Source: Methylobacter sp. KS41 | GTDB taxonomy: Bacteria; Pseudomonadota; Gammaproteobacteria; Methylococcales; Methylomonadaceae | Assembly: GCA_002862125.1 (NCBI GenBank) | Contig: PHSP01000003.1 | Span: 558,001 to 622,000 of the forward strand | Direction: 5' to 3' | DNA length: 64,000 nt | Shown: one piece after another, positions 18,561 to 29,249 of the stretch | Numbering within the stretch: position 1 is the stretch's first letter | How the letters are laid out: every line of letters starts with the position of its first letter | Program-made: the position numbers and the translations under genes | The notes under the pieces: model-generated | The model's input: only the letters and a program-made list of their open reading frames with translations | Databases searched by the model: none | What the model was told of the DNA's origin: nothing

Positions 18561-19025
18561 ATGAATACGCCATCAATAAAAACAGTCGCTATGCAAGTGA
18601 ATCCAGCTAATCTGGTCAACAGCTTGCGCTTTAACCGTGCGGTTTTGTGATGCCTACCGGATTAAGCTGGGCGAGGACGTGCTTGAAATGACCGAGGATG
18701 CTTGTTATCTGGGTTACGACCACGTGATGAAGTCATTGTGCCGAAAGACGATGGCTCCGCGCAGGTTTTGACGCAGGTATCAAGCTACCGGAATGAACAC
18801 GAGGAATATCAGGAGTCCAGTTATGAAGCGGATTGTGAGGCCTTTATCGCGTTTGTAGTGGCCAATACCGCTACGGATCCGGCACAGGCCTTGACGCGGC
18901 TGCTGCCGGATTTTTGTGGCTGTCCTTCGCTCTATGGCAAAGCATTCTCTCTGGTCCTTGATGTACAAGGCAGAGTTGAAGCGGTTGCCCCGTTAGCAAA
19001 CGGCGTGGAACCTTTATCGGCTTAA
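18561..19025 (+). pseudogene. frameshifted hypothetical gene
   Basis: The frame from the ATG at 18561 (MNTPSIKTVAMQVNPANLVN) stops after 29 residues at FNRAVL. A one-base shift continues it as CDAYRIKLGEDVLEMTEDAC to GYDHV, and a second shift near 18723 continues it as DEVIVPKDDGSAQVL to the end at 19025. The three pieces read as one protein of about 155 residues, so at least two frameshifts inactivated it. The product is unknown. The leader (18479-18537) forms CCCCAGG/CCTGGGG with an inner ATGAAT/ATTCAT stem. Confidence 0.6.
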
Positions 19026-19085
19026 ACCTTAGGTGAGTTTGAGTCGTTCTGGGTAGATTTTAAACATCTTTAGGTGACAAAGAAT

Positions 19086-19116
19086 GCCCTTATCCGGGCT
19101 AGGGCGCTCTTTTTTC
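19086..19116 (+). terminator. intrinsic terminator closing the mobile block
   Basis: GCCCT pairs with AGGGC around a 10-base loop and is followed by GCTCTTTTTTC. It lies 60 bases after the last (broken) gene of the co-directional block, as expected for the end of its transcript. Confidence 0.6.
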
Positions 19117-19369
19117 ATTTAATAAAAATACAGACTATTCCATGAAAGCAGCCTTTTAAAATCAATAAATTTACTGTCTGCTGGTCGGCGGCAGTCGGCC
19201 AGGAAGAGTCAGTCGCGAGTTTCCAGTGAACGGCCGATCATCCTTTGAAAGCGGTCATTCAGTGACCGCCAGTGATCTGCAATGACTCACCCTAAACTAA
19301 CGGTGAATAATTTGATTGAACAGGGATTTCGTTTTAAGTAAACGGATGCCGGAATGTGATATTTTCTTT

Positions 19370-19474
19370 TTAACTATTAGATTCTTTCTTGGATTTCTTC
19401 GCAGCTTTTTTTTCTTTTGGACTCAGAACTGGCTTTTTCTTGTCTTCTCTATTGTTTTTTTGTTCTTTGCTCAT
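19370..19474 (-). CDS. 34-residue lysine-rich protein
   Basis: A very short frame below normal cut-offs: MSKEQKNNREDKKKPVLSPK followed by EKKAAKKSKKESNS. The start has a GGAG Shine-Dalgarno nine bases upstream. Small basic proteins with the core PKEKKAAKKSK recur in proteobacteria, in my memory, as unnamed genes. The extreme lysine content suggests nucleic-acid or ribosome contact; this is a guess. A GCGGTCA/TGACCGC hairpin lies at 19250-19268 in the gap to the left. Confidence 0.55.
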   Translation of the reverse strand: MSKEQKNNREDKKKPVLSPKEKKAAKKSKKESNS

Positions 19475-19672
19475 GGTACTCGCTCCAAATTATTGATAAG
19501 TTTTCTAAAAATTCATATAAAGACAATGGCATATTAATGCATCACCAATGAATTTAAACAACCCGAATCTACAACTATACTCCTGTATCTAAATACAGTT
19601 TCAAGTTGTTTCAATTTGCTGAGTTATAGTTAGTATAACGATCGGGTGGAGACAGCGTATTGCTATGCGCAT

Positions 19673-22600
19673 TCATTCATAGGGGTTTTCAGGTTCAACT
19701 GTTCCCTCTTTAGGGGCACTGGCTAAAACCTCTTTTCGCTCCCGAACGATTTTCACTTCAACACGATGTTCTATGCGATCGTCGAGTAGCAGAATGATGC
19801 CTTCATGCTGTTCGATGTTATCCAGGATCACGCTCGTACCTCTCTCATCACCGGTTGTCTGCGAAATAACGATATGGTAAAACGTGTTCCGATAGCGATA
19901 ACGCATTTTGAAATCCGACCAGTCTTCAGGCAGGCACGGCTCGAAGCGCAAGGACTCTCCTTCTCGTTTGATTCCCAAAAGCGATTCTGTGATGAGCCGG
20001 TACATCCAGCCTGCGGAGCCGGTATACCAAGTCCATCCGCCGCGTCCGGTATGCGGTGCGACGGCGTAAATGTCGGCGGCTACCACATAAGGTTCCACCT
20101 TGTAGGTGGCGATGTCTTCCGGGGCTTTTCCGTGATTTACCGGGTTGATCATGGTCATCAGTTCCCAGGCTTTTGTACTGTCACTCAGGCGTGCGAAGGC
20201 CATTGCAGCCCAGATGGCTGCATGGGTGTATTGGCCGCCGTTCTCCCTGACGCCCGGCACATATCCCTTGATATAGCCAGGGTCTAGACTTGAAATATTA
20301 AAGGGAGGATCTAAGAGTTGAACCAATGCATGTTCGCGGCGGACCAAATGTTCATTCAGTGCTTGCATGGCCTTGACGGTGCGCTCAGGCGCACCCACCC
20401 CGGAGAGCACGGACCAACTTTGAGCAATAGAATCAATCCGGCATTCCGGATTGCTTGCCGACCCCAACGGCATTCCATCGTCGAAGTAAGCACGGCGATA
20501 CCAGTCGCCATCCCAGCCGTGTTGCTCGATGTTGGCGGCGAGTTGAACTCGCTCGGCTTGACAGCGTTCGGCAAAAGCAATATCGCCGCGCCTATGTGCA
20601 AGCTCGGCAAACCGGCTGAGCACTTCGCAAAGGAAAAAGCCCAGCCAGACGCTTTCGCCTCTGCCCTCCAACCCGACCAGATTCATCCCGTCGTTCCAGT
20701 CGCCTGAGCCCATCAGAGGCAGGCCGTGTTCGCCGAAGCTAAGACCGTGCAGAATGGCGCGTACACAGTGTTCATAAAGACTTGCAACTTCTTCTGACCG
20801 GTGGGGTAGATCGTAGTAGGAATCTTCCATGGCATTTACCGGGCGTCCCTCCAGAAAGGGCGCCTGCTCGTCCAATACGCCAAAGTCGCCGGTGGTCAGA
20901 ATGTAGCGACAGGTAACTAACGGCAACCACAGATAATCATCCGAGCAATGCGTTCTTACGCCCCGGTCTGAAGGAGGATGCCACCAATGCTGAACATCAC
21001 CTTCGCGAAATTGGTGCGCGGCACATAATAAAAGATGCTCGCGCACTCTATGCGGTTCGGCGTGGACCAGCGCCATCAAGTCCTGCAACTGATCGCGAAA
21101 ACCGAAAGCCCCGCCTGACTGGTAGTATCCACTTCGACCCCACACACGACAGGAAAGTGTCTGATACAAGAGCCAACCGTTGGTTAACATATTAATACTG
21201 GCGTCGGGTGTTTCCACCTGAACCGCACCCAAAGTACGCACCCAGTATTGCTGCACCACTCTAAGCGCATCGAGGGCAGCGGCCGAGCCACGAAAGCGTT
21301 GTACTAAGACGTTGGCATCATTGGCATCTCGCCCGACACCCAACTTGAAAACAATCTCCCGCTCTTGGTCTGAGCCCAGTTCAAAAGAAATCTGGATCGC
21401 GGCGCATGGATCCAAGGCCGCTCCGACCTTGCCGGAAAGATGTGATCGATTCATTGCTGCCGGTCTTCGCAACGTGCCGTTGCGGCCTATGAACTCTGTT
21501 CGGTCACAACTTTGGGTGCGGGTCGCGTCGTCCACATCGAAGAACGCTACCCGATCGGCAAACTCGGTGTTGTAAGGGTTCGAAGCGAATAATGTACCAC
21601 CTGGTATGGCGCACTCGGTAATCACATAGGGGATTGATTTCGGACGTAAATCACCAAGTACCCATTCCACATAGCCGGTTGCGGAGAGCCTACGGTGTTG
21701 ACCGGATTGGTTGCGCACTTTTAGTGTCGAGAACTTGACCGAAGCGTCGATAGCCACGTAAACCGTGAGTTCCGTGTGGATTCCGTCTTCGTTATGTTCA
21801 AAAACGCTGTAGCCGAATCCATGTCGGCTGATATAAGCACCCGCTCCAGGGCAGGGCAGCGGTGTGGGGGACCATAAGTGGCCGCTCTCTTCATCGCGGA
21901 GATAAATGGCTTCTCCGCTCGAATCGCACACGGGATCGTTATGCCACGGTGTCAGCCTGAACTCGTGGGCATTCTCGCCCCAGGTATAGGCTTGGCCACT
22001 TTCGGAGATGATGCTTCCAAAGAACGGATTCGCCAGCACGTTTACCCAAGGTGCGGGGGTGGTGTAGCCAGGTGCAGGGGTAATAACGTATTCGCGGCCA
22101 TCGGCCGTAAACCCTCCCAGTCCGTTGCAGAGGATCAGATCATCGCGGCGCGGTAACTCGGAAGCTACCGGGAGGCGGCTTCGGCTCGGCTTAAAGCGTG
22201 GAACCCGCACTTCCATAGGGTTACGACGGTTGATTTGTTCTGCCAGTGTGCCTCGACTGTCGGTGATGATGGCGCGAGCGACTGATTGAATCAAGATCCG
22301 GTCTTCGCTGGATATTTGGTCTGCATGGCGGACAAAGATGCCGCCCGGGCGATCAATCAAATTGGCTTCAACGCCAGAGGCAATCAGCCCCATAATTTGT
22401 TCCTGGAGCAATTGCCGGTATCCGTCACGATCTTCGTTCCAGATCACCAGGTCAACCGCCAAACCTTTTAAGCGCCAGTAGGAGTGTGCTTTTACCAACT
22501 GGCGTACCAGATCGATATTACTCGAGTTTTTGATTTGCAGCAGCACGATCGGCAGATCGCCGGAAATAGCATACGCCCATAGACCGGACTGCCCCCGACG

Positions 22601-25600
22601 GTTACTGATAATAACGCTGGCGTCTGCACGCAGCAAGGAATGGGCATAGATCACTGAATTGGCGAGGCGTCCATAGAGCTGCGCCTCGGCTTCGGTAGCA
22701 TTAAGCTGCCTTAAGACCACTTGACTATGCGTCCAGGCCAGATCGAAAACGCGATCGGCGAGCTGCCGATCATGATACTTTTCCACCAGTTCCAGGCTTG
22801 CGTCTCGAGTATCAGTTATACCGATCACCATATCGATGGTTACCGACGCTTCCGGATCGAGCGTGATCCGATGGCGGATGGCGACAATGGGATCGAGCAC
22901 CGCGCCTTCTCTCCCCGAGAGATCTCCGGAATCGACCATAGCCTTGGGCGCGGCAAGGTCATTGCTACGGCCGATAAATTGCGCGCGATCGGTCTCATAA
23001 GATACCCCACTGGACTCGCCCTCATGCACGGCCATCAAATGAAACATCCAGGGTGTCTGTTCATTGAGGGCGCGCGGCCGGCGAGTGCAAAGGATCGCCT
23101 GCCGCGGGTCCACGATTTCGGTTTGCACGAAGAGATTACTGAACGCCGGATGGAGGGCGTCCGAGGCAGACGATGCGAGAACCACCTCCGAGTAACTGGT
23201 GACGTCGATGGTTCTGCGTGTCCGCGCGCGGTTGGTGATGCGTACTCGGCGCAGTTCTATGTCATCTTCCGGCGAAACGACGATATCGGTATGCGTATCG
23301 AAATCGTGGTCGCGGCGGCGAAATTCTGCTCGTCCCTCCGAGAAAATCGCTTCGTAATGTTGCGATCGGTTGAGCGTCGGTTGATGAGCGGTTGACCAGA
23401 ACTCTCCACTCGCCGAGTCGCTGATATAACAGAAAGTACCCCAGTGGTCGCAGGTACTGTCTTCGCGCCAGCGCGTCACGGCGAGATCTTTCCAGCGACT
23501 GTAGCCGCCGCCGGCGTTCGTGACCATCACGTGGTATCTGCCGTTCGATAACAACTGCACCTCCGGTATTGGCGTATCTGGATTTTTGAGTACGCGCACC
23601 GGGATCTGCGGCTCGCTGGAGACCATCAGAATGTCGGAGACTTCGGTGGCGTGCGCATAGAATGCCGTAGCCTTTGGAATTCGCTCCTGCAGTAACAACA
23701 GGGTCGCCTGGAACAACGGGTTAGACGTGAATCGCCGCTGCATCGGACGATCCAGTAACAAATAGGCCAGGGAGAGCAGACTCATGCCCTGGTGATGAGC
23801 CATGAAGGATTGAATCACGGCACTCGATTCCCCCCGCCGTTGACGAGACGGGGTGTAGTCGACCGCTTCATAGAAGCCGTATTTTCCTACCAAACCTTCA
23901 CCGGCGAGCCGCTGCAGATTCATGCAGCCGGCTTCAGGCGCGATCATCAGCGCCAGCGCCGAGGCATAGGGGGCAATGACTAAATCCTCGGCGAGTCCCC
24001 GTTTCAGCCCCAAGCCAGGTACACCAAAGACGCGGTACTGATAGTTGAGATGGACATCGATTGTATTGTAGCCGGACTCCGAAATGCCCCAGGGTACGCC
24101 GCGCTGTTTCCCATACTCGATCTGGCGTTTTACCACCGCACGATGCGTCTGATCGATCAGCGTGTTTTCATAAGTCGGCATCACCAGGAGCGGCATCAGG
24201 TATTCGAACATGGAACCGCTCCACGACAGCAGAATCGGCTCTCCGCCGGTGGTAACCAGCAACCGTCCCAAGGCAAACCAGCTCTCCTGAGGTATCTGTT
24301 CCTGAGCAATCGCCACGAAACTGCACAAGCGCGCTTCCGACGCCAGCAAATCGTAGTAACTGGCATCCCGTTGCCGCTCACTGACGTTGTAGCCTATTGC
24401 CAGCAGACGACGTGGCTTGTCAAACAGAAAGTCATACCGCATGCACGCAAGTTCTCCTGACTGTTGTGCCAGGCTTTCGATGGCCTTAATCCGCTCACTG
24501 GCGCGGCGGCCGGCTTTATTAATAAACAGACGAAGCTCTAGTAGCCAGTCGCGCTCCTCGATCGTTTGATTTTCGTTCAGCTGTTGGTCGATGAAAGGTA
24601 ATACTTGATCATCAAGCCGAGACAGTTCTTTAAGTGTTGGAATCCTGGCGATTTCAGGGAAGTTCCCAAGCCCGCTTGGCGCAGCTGGCAATTCAATCCA
24701 CGGCGCCAGAAACAACAACTCTTCCAAGTTGGCGCGGCATTGCCGGGCCAGAGTATGGCACCATCCATTGACATCCGTGTCTGTGACACCATTGAGACTG
24801 TCGGCAAAGGATTCCGCGCGTGATGTCAGGCCATCAAGACAGAGATACGCCTCTGTAAGCGTGGTTGGCCGAGAAACGCAAGCAAATTTAAGATCTACCT
24901 GAAATTGAGTGAGCGGAACCGGCGTAGTGCCTCCCGTTGCCTCTATCAGAATCCCGAAGGTATCGAGTAGGCCATCAAACCATCGTGGTTTGAAGATAGG
25001 TTGATCGGGAAGTTCGAGCAGCCCTGGCCGCAAAGTTAGCAAATGCCCGCCGAGGTTGCCACTGTCCACTGTCGAAACGTAAACAGGGTTTAGGGGTTGC
25101 AAGGAATGTGTGTCATACCAGTTATAGAAGTGCCCGTGGTATTTTTCTAGTACCGCCATCGTGCTCAGTGTATTTTTTGTACGCTCAATCAGGACACCAA
25201 TTGGAATGTAACCAAAGTCATAGGCAGACAGATTCGCCAGTAGCGCGAGCCCCATATTGGTCGGCGACGTGCGATGGGCAACGCCGACACCGCGATACTC
25301 CTGATAGTTATCGGGTGGCAACCAATGATCTTCCGGCCCGACAAAGGTCTCGAAGTAGCCCCAGGTCTTGCGGGTTATTTTCCGGAGAAAGAAGACCTGA
25401 TCAGCGGTCAGTTTTGCTTCGCGGCGAGCGAGCGGTTGACTGATCCACCAGGCGATAGTGGGTGAAACCCACCATAACACCAATATGGGCGCAGCCAGGG
25501 TCAGTACGTCCGGGCTGTTGAGGGTCAAATAGCCTCCTGCGCTCATGGCAATAATCGGGGCAATCCACATCAAGCGGTATGAGCCGAGAAAATCGTTGCG

Positions 25601-28444
25601 ACTATACCGATTGGCTTCGCTGGACGGATTCCATTCCAACAGCTTTTTATGGGTGATCAGCATACGCCAGATCGTAGACATGATCGCATCCAGGCTGAAG
25701 TATGCTTCAAAAGGAAGAAAACTGAGCGTCAATACTGCCTGAGCTAAGCGCCCACCCGTCGAACGTATTTCGGCGGCGAGATGCTGCCTTAGTAGAAGGT
25801 CGGCAGGCTTCCGAAACAAGTCCAGAAAGACTGTGCTCAATGAAGGAATCAGGAGAATTGCGAGCACTGATCCGGTCCAAAATCCGGCTGATGGCCAGAC
25901 CATCCAACCCAATAGCAATAGTGCTGTCAATACCGACGAGACGAGGCTGCGACGAAAGTTGTCGAAGAGCTTCCATCGCGAGAGCGCCGAGAGCGGGTTC
26001 TTCTGGTGGCGGCCACCAACCCCGGGAACGCGCGGCAATAACCATCCCATAAGCTGCCAGTCCCCGCGAATCCAGCGGTGCTGGCGGCTCACATCGGCAC
26101 TGTAACGTGTTGGATATTCTTCGTACAACTGGACATCGCTGAGCAGCCCTGCCCGTGCGTAACAGCCTTCCAAAAGATCGTGGCTCAGGATGCGGTTCTC
26201 GGGGAGATGATCACTGAGAGCGCGCTCGAATGCATCGATGTCGTAGATTCCCTTGCCAATGAACGAGCCTTCATGGAACACATCCTGATAAACATCAGAG
26301 ACGGCGCGTGTATAAGGGTCAATTCCCGGTTCTCCGCCATACAATCGCGCATACCGCGATGGGCTAGAACCTGAAAGGCTTACGCTCACGCGGGGCTGCA
26401 AGATGCCGTACCCGGCAGTGACTCGTTGCTTGGCTTCGTCGTAGCATGCACGGTTCAGCGGATGAGCCATGGTGCCCACAAACTGCCGAGCGGAGTCGCG
26501 CGGTAGCTGGGTATCCGTGTCCAGGGTGATGACATACTTCACATCCGACAGGTTTGCCGTCTCACCAACGATGAGCGAGAAGCCGCTAGCTCCGCTACCG
26601 CGGAGCAGCGAATTTAGATCCGCAAGTTTGCCGCGCTTGCGCTCATAGCCCATCCAAACTTTATCTCGCGGGTTCCATCGGCGCGGGCGATGAAAAAGAA
26701 AGAATGTGTCATGTTTAGCGCCAGGGTATTTTTCATTCAGTGCGTCTATTCTCGTCTTCGCCAGAAGCAATAATGACTCGTCCGTGGCAACTTTTTCCTT
26801 GGGCGCATCCAGGAAATCAGTCAAAAGGCCGAAATGCAGGTAAGCGTCCCGATTGGCCAGGAACCGGACTTCCAATGCCTCAATTAGATCCTCAATGTTC
26901 TGAGTGCTGGTCAGCATCGTTGGTACGACAACCAAGGTGCGCGATTGCGCCGGAATGCCTTCAGAAAAGTTCATTCTCGGCAGTGTATGCGGCGTGGTCA
27001 GCAACGTTGCGAGCCAGTTCACCAGGGCGACGGCCAAATGGCTAGTTCCTATTATCGCTAGGACGGCCAAAATACCAAGGTTCCAGCCGCGCAAGCCATC
27101 GATGAAACCCTTCATCACTAAGCAGCCCGTGAAACTTGCCGTCAGCAACGTGATTACGCCAAGAAAAAAGAACAAAGGGAACCGGCAAAATACTCTTTGC
27201 AGAGACTCCGCCATGGGTAGCCGCACTTCTGCCGCTCGTTCCAGTTGTGGTAATCCCTTGTCGATCAGGTAAAAGCCGACATGCGCCATTCTATCATTAC
27301 AGCCTTTTTCAGCCGCACTCTCGTGGGCAAGCTGGATCGCATGTCTTACCACGTCACCTTCCGATTGATGAGTACTCCTAGCAATTTTTTCGATGACATG
27401 GCGGTAACGATCGCGGGTCGAGAAATCCATCTTGGCGTAAGAACCTTCAGGATCTTCGTGCAGGATTTGTTCGACAATGCTCAGCGATTCGACAAACTCG
27501 CGCCAGTCCATCGCCCCCAAAAACCGGAGGCTACCGATGCTGTTGCCAATTGACACCTGATCGGCGGCCTGTTGCTGGTTCTCTGTTTGCACCAACCGCT
27601 CGATTGTCAGGTGCGATTCGGAGAGTAATTGCTCGATCCAGGTTAGCGGCAATGCCAAAGCGGAGCTCTGCCCTTGCAAGCGGCGTGAAAATTCCGAAAC
27701 GAACGGGGTCGTCATCGGCGGGTTCGATCGCGCCATGTCCGAGATGACCAGAATCAGGCTTTTCGGATCTTTCTCGGCGATCTCTATCATCTGATTCGCC
27801 CAGGAGTCGGCCAGGTCTTGGTCGAGTCTGCCGGCGGCAATCCGGGCTGCAATGCGCCGGAGGTTCTCGATCAGTGCCAGACGCAGCATGATGGGGATGG
27901 CCCACAATTCACCCAACTTGAGGGGAGTAACCGTCTGATAAGCTGCCACGAAACGACTGAGACTTTCCGGGTCTACCCGCCCATCGCCGTGCGCAATCGC
28001 CTCCTGCGCAATGTCATACACGCGGGGAAGTCCCGCTGAAGGGCCGTTCAACAAGCGCGGCAATTCCCGGCTGTAGCCCTTTGGCAAGTGCCGCTTGGCC
28101 GTGCGAATCTGCTCATCGATCAAATAGAAATTATCGAGTAGCCATTCCCCTGCCGGCGAGAGTCGACGGTTCGAGCTAACCGTTGCCGTTAACACGTGAG
28201 AGCATTCTAAGAGTACGCTTTCATTATCGGACAGCCTTGTCAAAAGCTGATCCGGAGTAGATTTTTTGGTTAACTGGTGTGAGTCCGCCAAGGTTCTGCC
28301 ATGGCGTTCCATCTGGTCGGCGCTGAAGAGCTCCGCCCTTAACGGCGGTTTTTCTTTTGTCTGGTCTCGTAAAACATCGACCTTGAGGAATTTTGCTCTC
28401 CATTCAAGAAGACTACCGAAATTGGTTTTGTTGTTCGCTTTCAT
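19673..28444 (-). CDS. ndvB: cyclic beta-1,2-glucan synthase
   Basis: A 2923-residue membrane protein with the whole domain order of NdvB/ChvB. A helical N-terminus is followed by membrane helices near residues 420-480. A GT84 glucosyltransferase region follows, with the Asp-x-Asp motif in YVITLDTDTQLP near 640 and QHRWIRGDW near 790. More membrane helices lie near 840-1000. A glycoamylase-type region near 1290-1500 includes AIGYNVSERQRDASYYDLLA. Two carbohydrate-binding parts precede a C-terminal GH94 phosphorylase domain with the catalytic Asp in GDWNDGMN near 2585 and ENGGQYTHAAIW near 2735. The protein uses UDP-glucose to make and cyclise beta-1,2-glucan, which goes to the periplasm and helps in osmotic adaptation and surface interactions. 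It stands alone with no export (NdvA) gene beside it. No frameshift is seen. Confidence 0.95.
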   Translation of the reverse strand: MKANNKTNFGSLLEWRAKFLKVDVLRDQTKEKPPLRAELFSADQMERHGRTLADSHQLTKKSTPDQLLTRLSDNESVLLECSHVLTATVSSNRRLSPAGEWLLDNFYLIDEQIRTAKRHLPKGYSRELPRLLNGPSAGLPRVYDIAQEAIAHGDGRVDPESLSRFVAAYQTVTPLKLGELWAIPIMLRLALIENLRRIAARIAAGRLDQDLADSWANQMIEIAEKDPKSLILVISDMARSNPPMTTPFVSEFSRRLQGQSSALALPLTWIEQLLSESHLTIERLVQTENQQQAADQVSIGNSIGSLRFLGAMDWREFVESLSIVEQILHEDPEGSYAKMDFSTRDRYRHVIEKIARSTHQSEGDVVRHAIQLAHESAAEKGCNDRMAHVGFYLIDKGLPQLERAAEVRLPMAESLQRVFCRFPLFFFLGVITLLTASFTGCLVMKGFIDGLRGWNLGILAVLAIIGTSHLAVALVNWLATLLTTPHTLPRMNFSEGIPAQSRTLVVVPTMLTSTQNIEDLIEALEVRFLANRDAYLHFGLLTDFLDAPKEKVATDESLLLLAKTRIDALNEKYPGAKHDTFFLFHRPRRWNPRDKVWMGYERKRGKLADLNSLLRGSGASGFSLIVGETANLSDVKYVITLDTDTQLPRDSARQFVGTMAHPLNRACYDEAKQRVTAGYGILQPRVSVSLSGSSPSRYARLYGGEPGIDPYTRAVSDVYQDVFHEGSFIGKGIYDIDAFERALSDHLPENRILSHDLLEGCYARAGLLSDVQLYEEYPTRYSADVSRQHRWIRGDWQLMGWLLPRVPGVGGRHQKNPLSALSRWKLFDNFRRSLVSSVLTALLLLGWMVWPSAGFWTGSVLAILLIPSLSTVFLDLFRKPADLLLRQHLAAEIRSTGGRLAQAVLTLSFLPFEAYFSLDAIMSTIWRMLITHKKLLEWNPSSEANRYSRNDFLGSYRLMWIAPIIAMSAGGYLTLNSPDVLTLAAPILVLWWVSPTIAWWISQPLARREAKLTADQVFFLRKITRKTWGYFETFVGPEDHWLPPDNYQEYRGVGVAHRTSPTNMGLALLANLSAYDFGYIPIGVLIERTKNTLSTMAVLEKYHGHFYNWYDTHSLQPLNPVYVSTVDSGNLGGHLLTLRPGLLELPDQPIFKPRWFDGLLDTFGILIEATGGTTPVPLTQFQVDLKFACVSRPTTLTEAYLCLDGLTSRAESFADSLNGVTDTDVNGWCHTLARQCRANLEELLFLAPWIELPAAPSGLGNFPEIARIPTLKELSRLDDQVLPFIDQQLNENQTIEERDWLLELRLFINKAGRRASERIKAIESLAQQSGELACMRYDFLFDKPRRLLAIGYNVSERQRDASYYDLLASEARLCSFVAIAQEQIPQESWFALGRLLVTTGGEPILLSWSGSMFEYLMPLLVMPTYENTLIDQTHRAVVKRQIEYGKQRGVPWGISESGYNTIDVHLNYQYRVFGVPGLGLKRGLAEDLVIAPYASALALMIAPEAGCMNLQRLAGEGLVGKYGFYEAVDYTPSRQRRGESSAVIQSFMAHHQGMSLLSLAYLLLDRPMQRRFTSNPLFQATLLLLQERIPKATAFYAHATEVSDILMVSSEPQIPVRVLKNPDTPIPEVQLLSNGRYHVMVTNAGGGYSRWKDLAVTRWREDSTCDHWGTFCYISDSASGEFWSTAHQPTLNRSQHYEAIFSEGRAEFRRRDHDFDTHTDIVVSPEDDIELRRVRITNRARTRRTIDVTSYSEVVLASSASDALHPAFSNLFVQTEIVDPRQAILCTRRPRALNEQTPWMFHLMAVHEGESSGVSYETDRAQFIGRSNDLAAPKAMVDSGDLSGREGAVLDPIVAIRHRITLDPEASVTIDMVIGITDTRDASLELVEKYHDRQLADRVFDLAWTHSQVVLRQLNATEAEAQLYGRLANSVIYAHSLLRADASVIISNRRGQSGLWAYAISGDLPIVLLQIKNSSNIDLVRQLVKAHSYWRLKGLAVDLVIWNEDRDGYRQLLQEQIMGLIASGVEANLIDRPGGIFVRHADQISSEDRILIQSVARAIITDSRGTLAEQINRRNPMEVRVPRFKPSRSRLPVASELPRRDDLILCNGLGGFTADGREYVITPAPGYTTPAPWVNVLANPFFGSIISESGQAYTWGENAHEFRLTPWHNDPVCDSSGEAIYLRDEESGHLWSPTPLPCPGAGAYISRHGFGYSVFEHNEDGIHTELTVYVAIDASVKFSTLKVRNQSGQHRRLSATGYVEWVLGDLRPKSIPYVITECAIPGGTLFASNPYNTEFADRVAFFDVDDATRTQSCDRTEFIGRNGTLRRPAAMNRSHLSGKVGAALDPCAAIQISFELGSDQEREIVFKLGVGRDANDANVLVQRFRGSAAALDALRVVQQYWVRTLGAVQVETPDASINMLTNGWLLYQTLSCRVWGRSGYYQSGGAFGFRDQLQDLMALVHAEPHRVREHLLLCAAHQFREGDVQHWWHPPSDRGVRTHCSDDYLWLPLVTCRYILTTGDFGVLDEQAPFLEGRPVNAMEDSYYDLPHRSEEVASLYEHCVRAILHGLSFGEHGLPLMGSGDWNDGMNLVGLEGRGESVWLGFFLCEVLSRFAELAHRRGDIAFAERCQAERVQLAANIEQHGWDGDWYRRAYFDDGMPLGSASNPECRIDSIAQSWSVLSGVGAPERTVKAMQALNEHLVRREHALVQLLDPPFNISSLDPGYIKGYVPGVRENGGQYTHAAIWAAMAFARLSDSTKAWELMTMINPVNHGKAPEDIATYKVEPYVVAADIYAVAPHTGRGGWTWYTGSAGWMYRLITESLLGIKREGESLRFEPCLPEDWSDFKMRYRYRNTFYHIVISQTTGDERGTSVILDNIEQHEGIILLLDDRIEHRVEVKIVRERKEVLASAPKEGTVEPENPYE

Positions 28445-28479
28445 TGTGAGTCTCTTGCTGGCTAGTAGATGAAGGAAAA

Positions 28480-29219
28480 CCCGATTTTCAAAAAACCAAG
28501 TATATAATCACGTAATTTTTTGTTTGAGTTACTCGGCAGGGTTAATAACGACTTTACCTTCAGGAGATTGGATAACTGAAATTGTCCAATAATTTGAAAA
28601 GTCAGTTGCCGTAATACTTGGGCTTGTAGATTTTTTGATTAGGTTTGCGCTCAATGTAGTAAACCCCTTAAAAAATACCCTTACATACCCTACTAACCTC
28701 TTAAAACTGGAAAACTTCAGTGGATAATTCATTGCTTCAAACTGTAGGATCTAACCTGCAAGGCAATCGCACTTGAATTCCGCTGGTCATCCATAGCTGA
28801 GTTATTATCTCAACAAGCCTTCAGCGGTGTTTAACCTTGAAGCCTGTTATCGGATATTTCATTTTTGATAAGATTTGAAGAACTATTTCTGGTGACAGTC
28901 TGATTGTACGCTTAATGCTCTTTGTGGGTACGATTGCCTTCTTCATAGAAAATGAAATTCAACGCCCAATGGAAGCAAATTTCGATATAGCAGGAGAAAT
29001 TTCTTATTTTTACCTTTTCGAGGATATGCGGAGTATCTTAATCTAGGGCAGGAATAATCGTCTTGAACTCATCACGTTTACACCGACCTATTGACTGATT
29101 TGCTCGGCATATTACTCGTCTTCCACCACACTAATCGAAAGAGAGCAGCATGCTCACTCACAACATACACAAACACCAGACTACTCTTACGAGGACAGTT
29201 CTTGGCACCGGATAAGTAA
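28480..29219. other. non-coding stretch left of IS1595 gene
   Basis: No gene is supported. Short frames such as the one at 28529-28732 (minus) have no family signature. The stretch includes an isolated ISAs1-like end at 28759 and A+T-rich sequence, and seems to be scar DNA from mobile elements. Confidence 0.45.
28759..28779 (+). repeat. solitary ISAs1-like terminal repeat
   Basis: CAAGGCAATCGCACTTGAA matches the left end of the ISAs1 element at 13764 (CAGGGCAATCGCACTTAAA) with two mismatches. No transposase of that family is next to it, so it is probably the remnant of a lost copy. Confidence 0.5.
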
Positions 29220-29249
29220 CGAGCATACCCACGAACATATCGAGAGTTT

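Noticed and set aside
19130-19300. Further copy of the R2/R3 repeat
   Set aside because: Shares only GGTCGGC/GGCCGA-type words; no extended alignment with R2 or R3.
22721-23395. Plus-strand frame of 224 residues inside the glucan synthase gene
   Set aside because: Antisense shadow of a conserved coding region; no ribosome site and no family signature.
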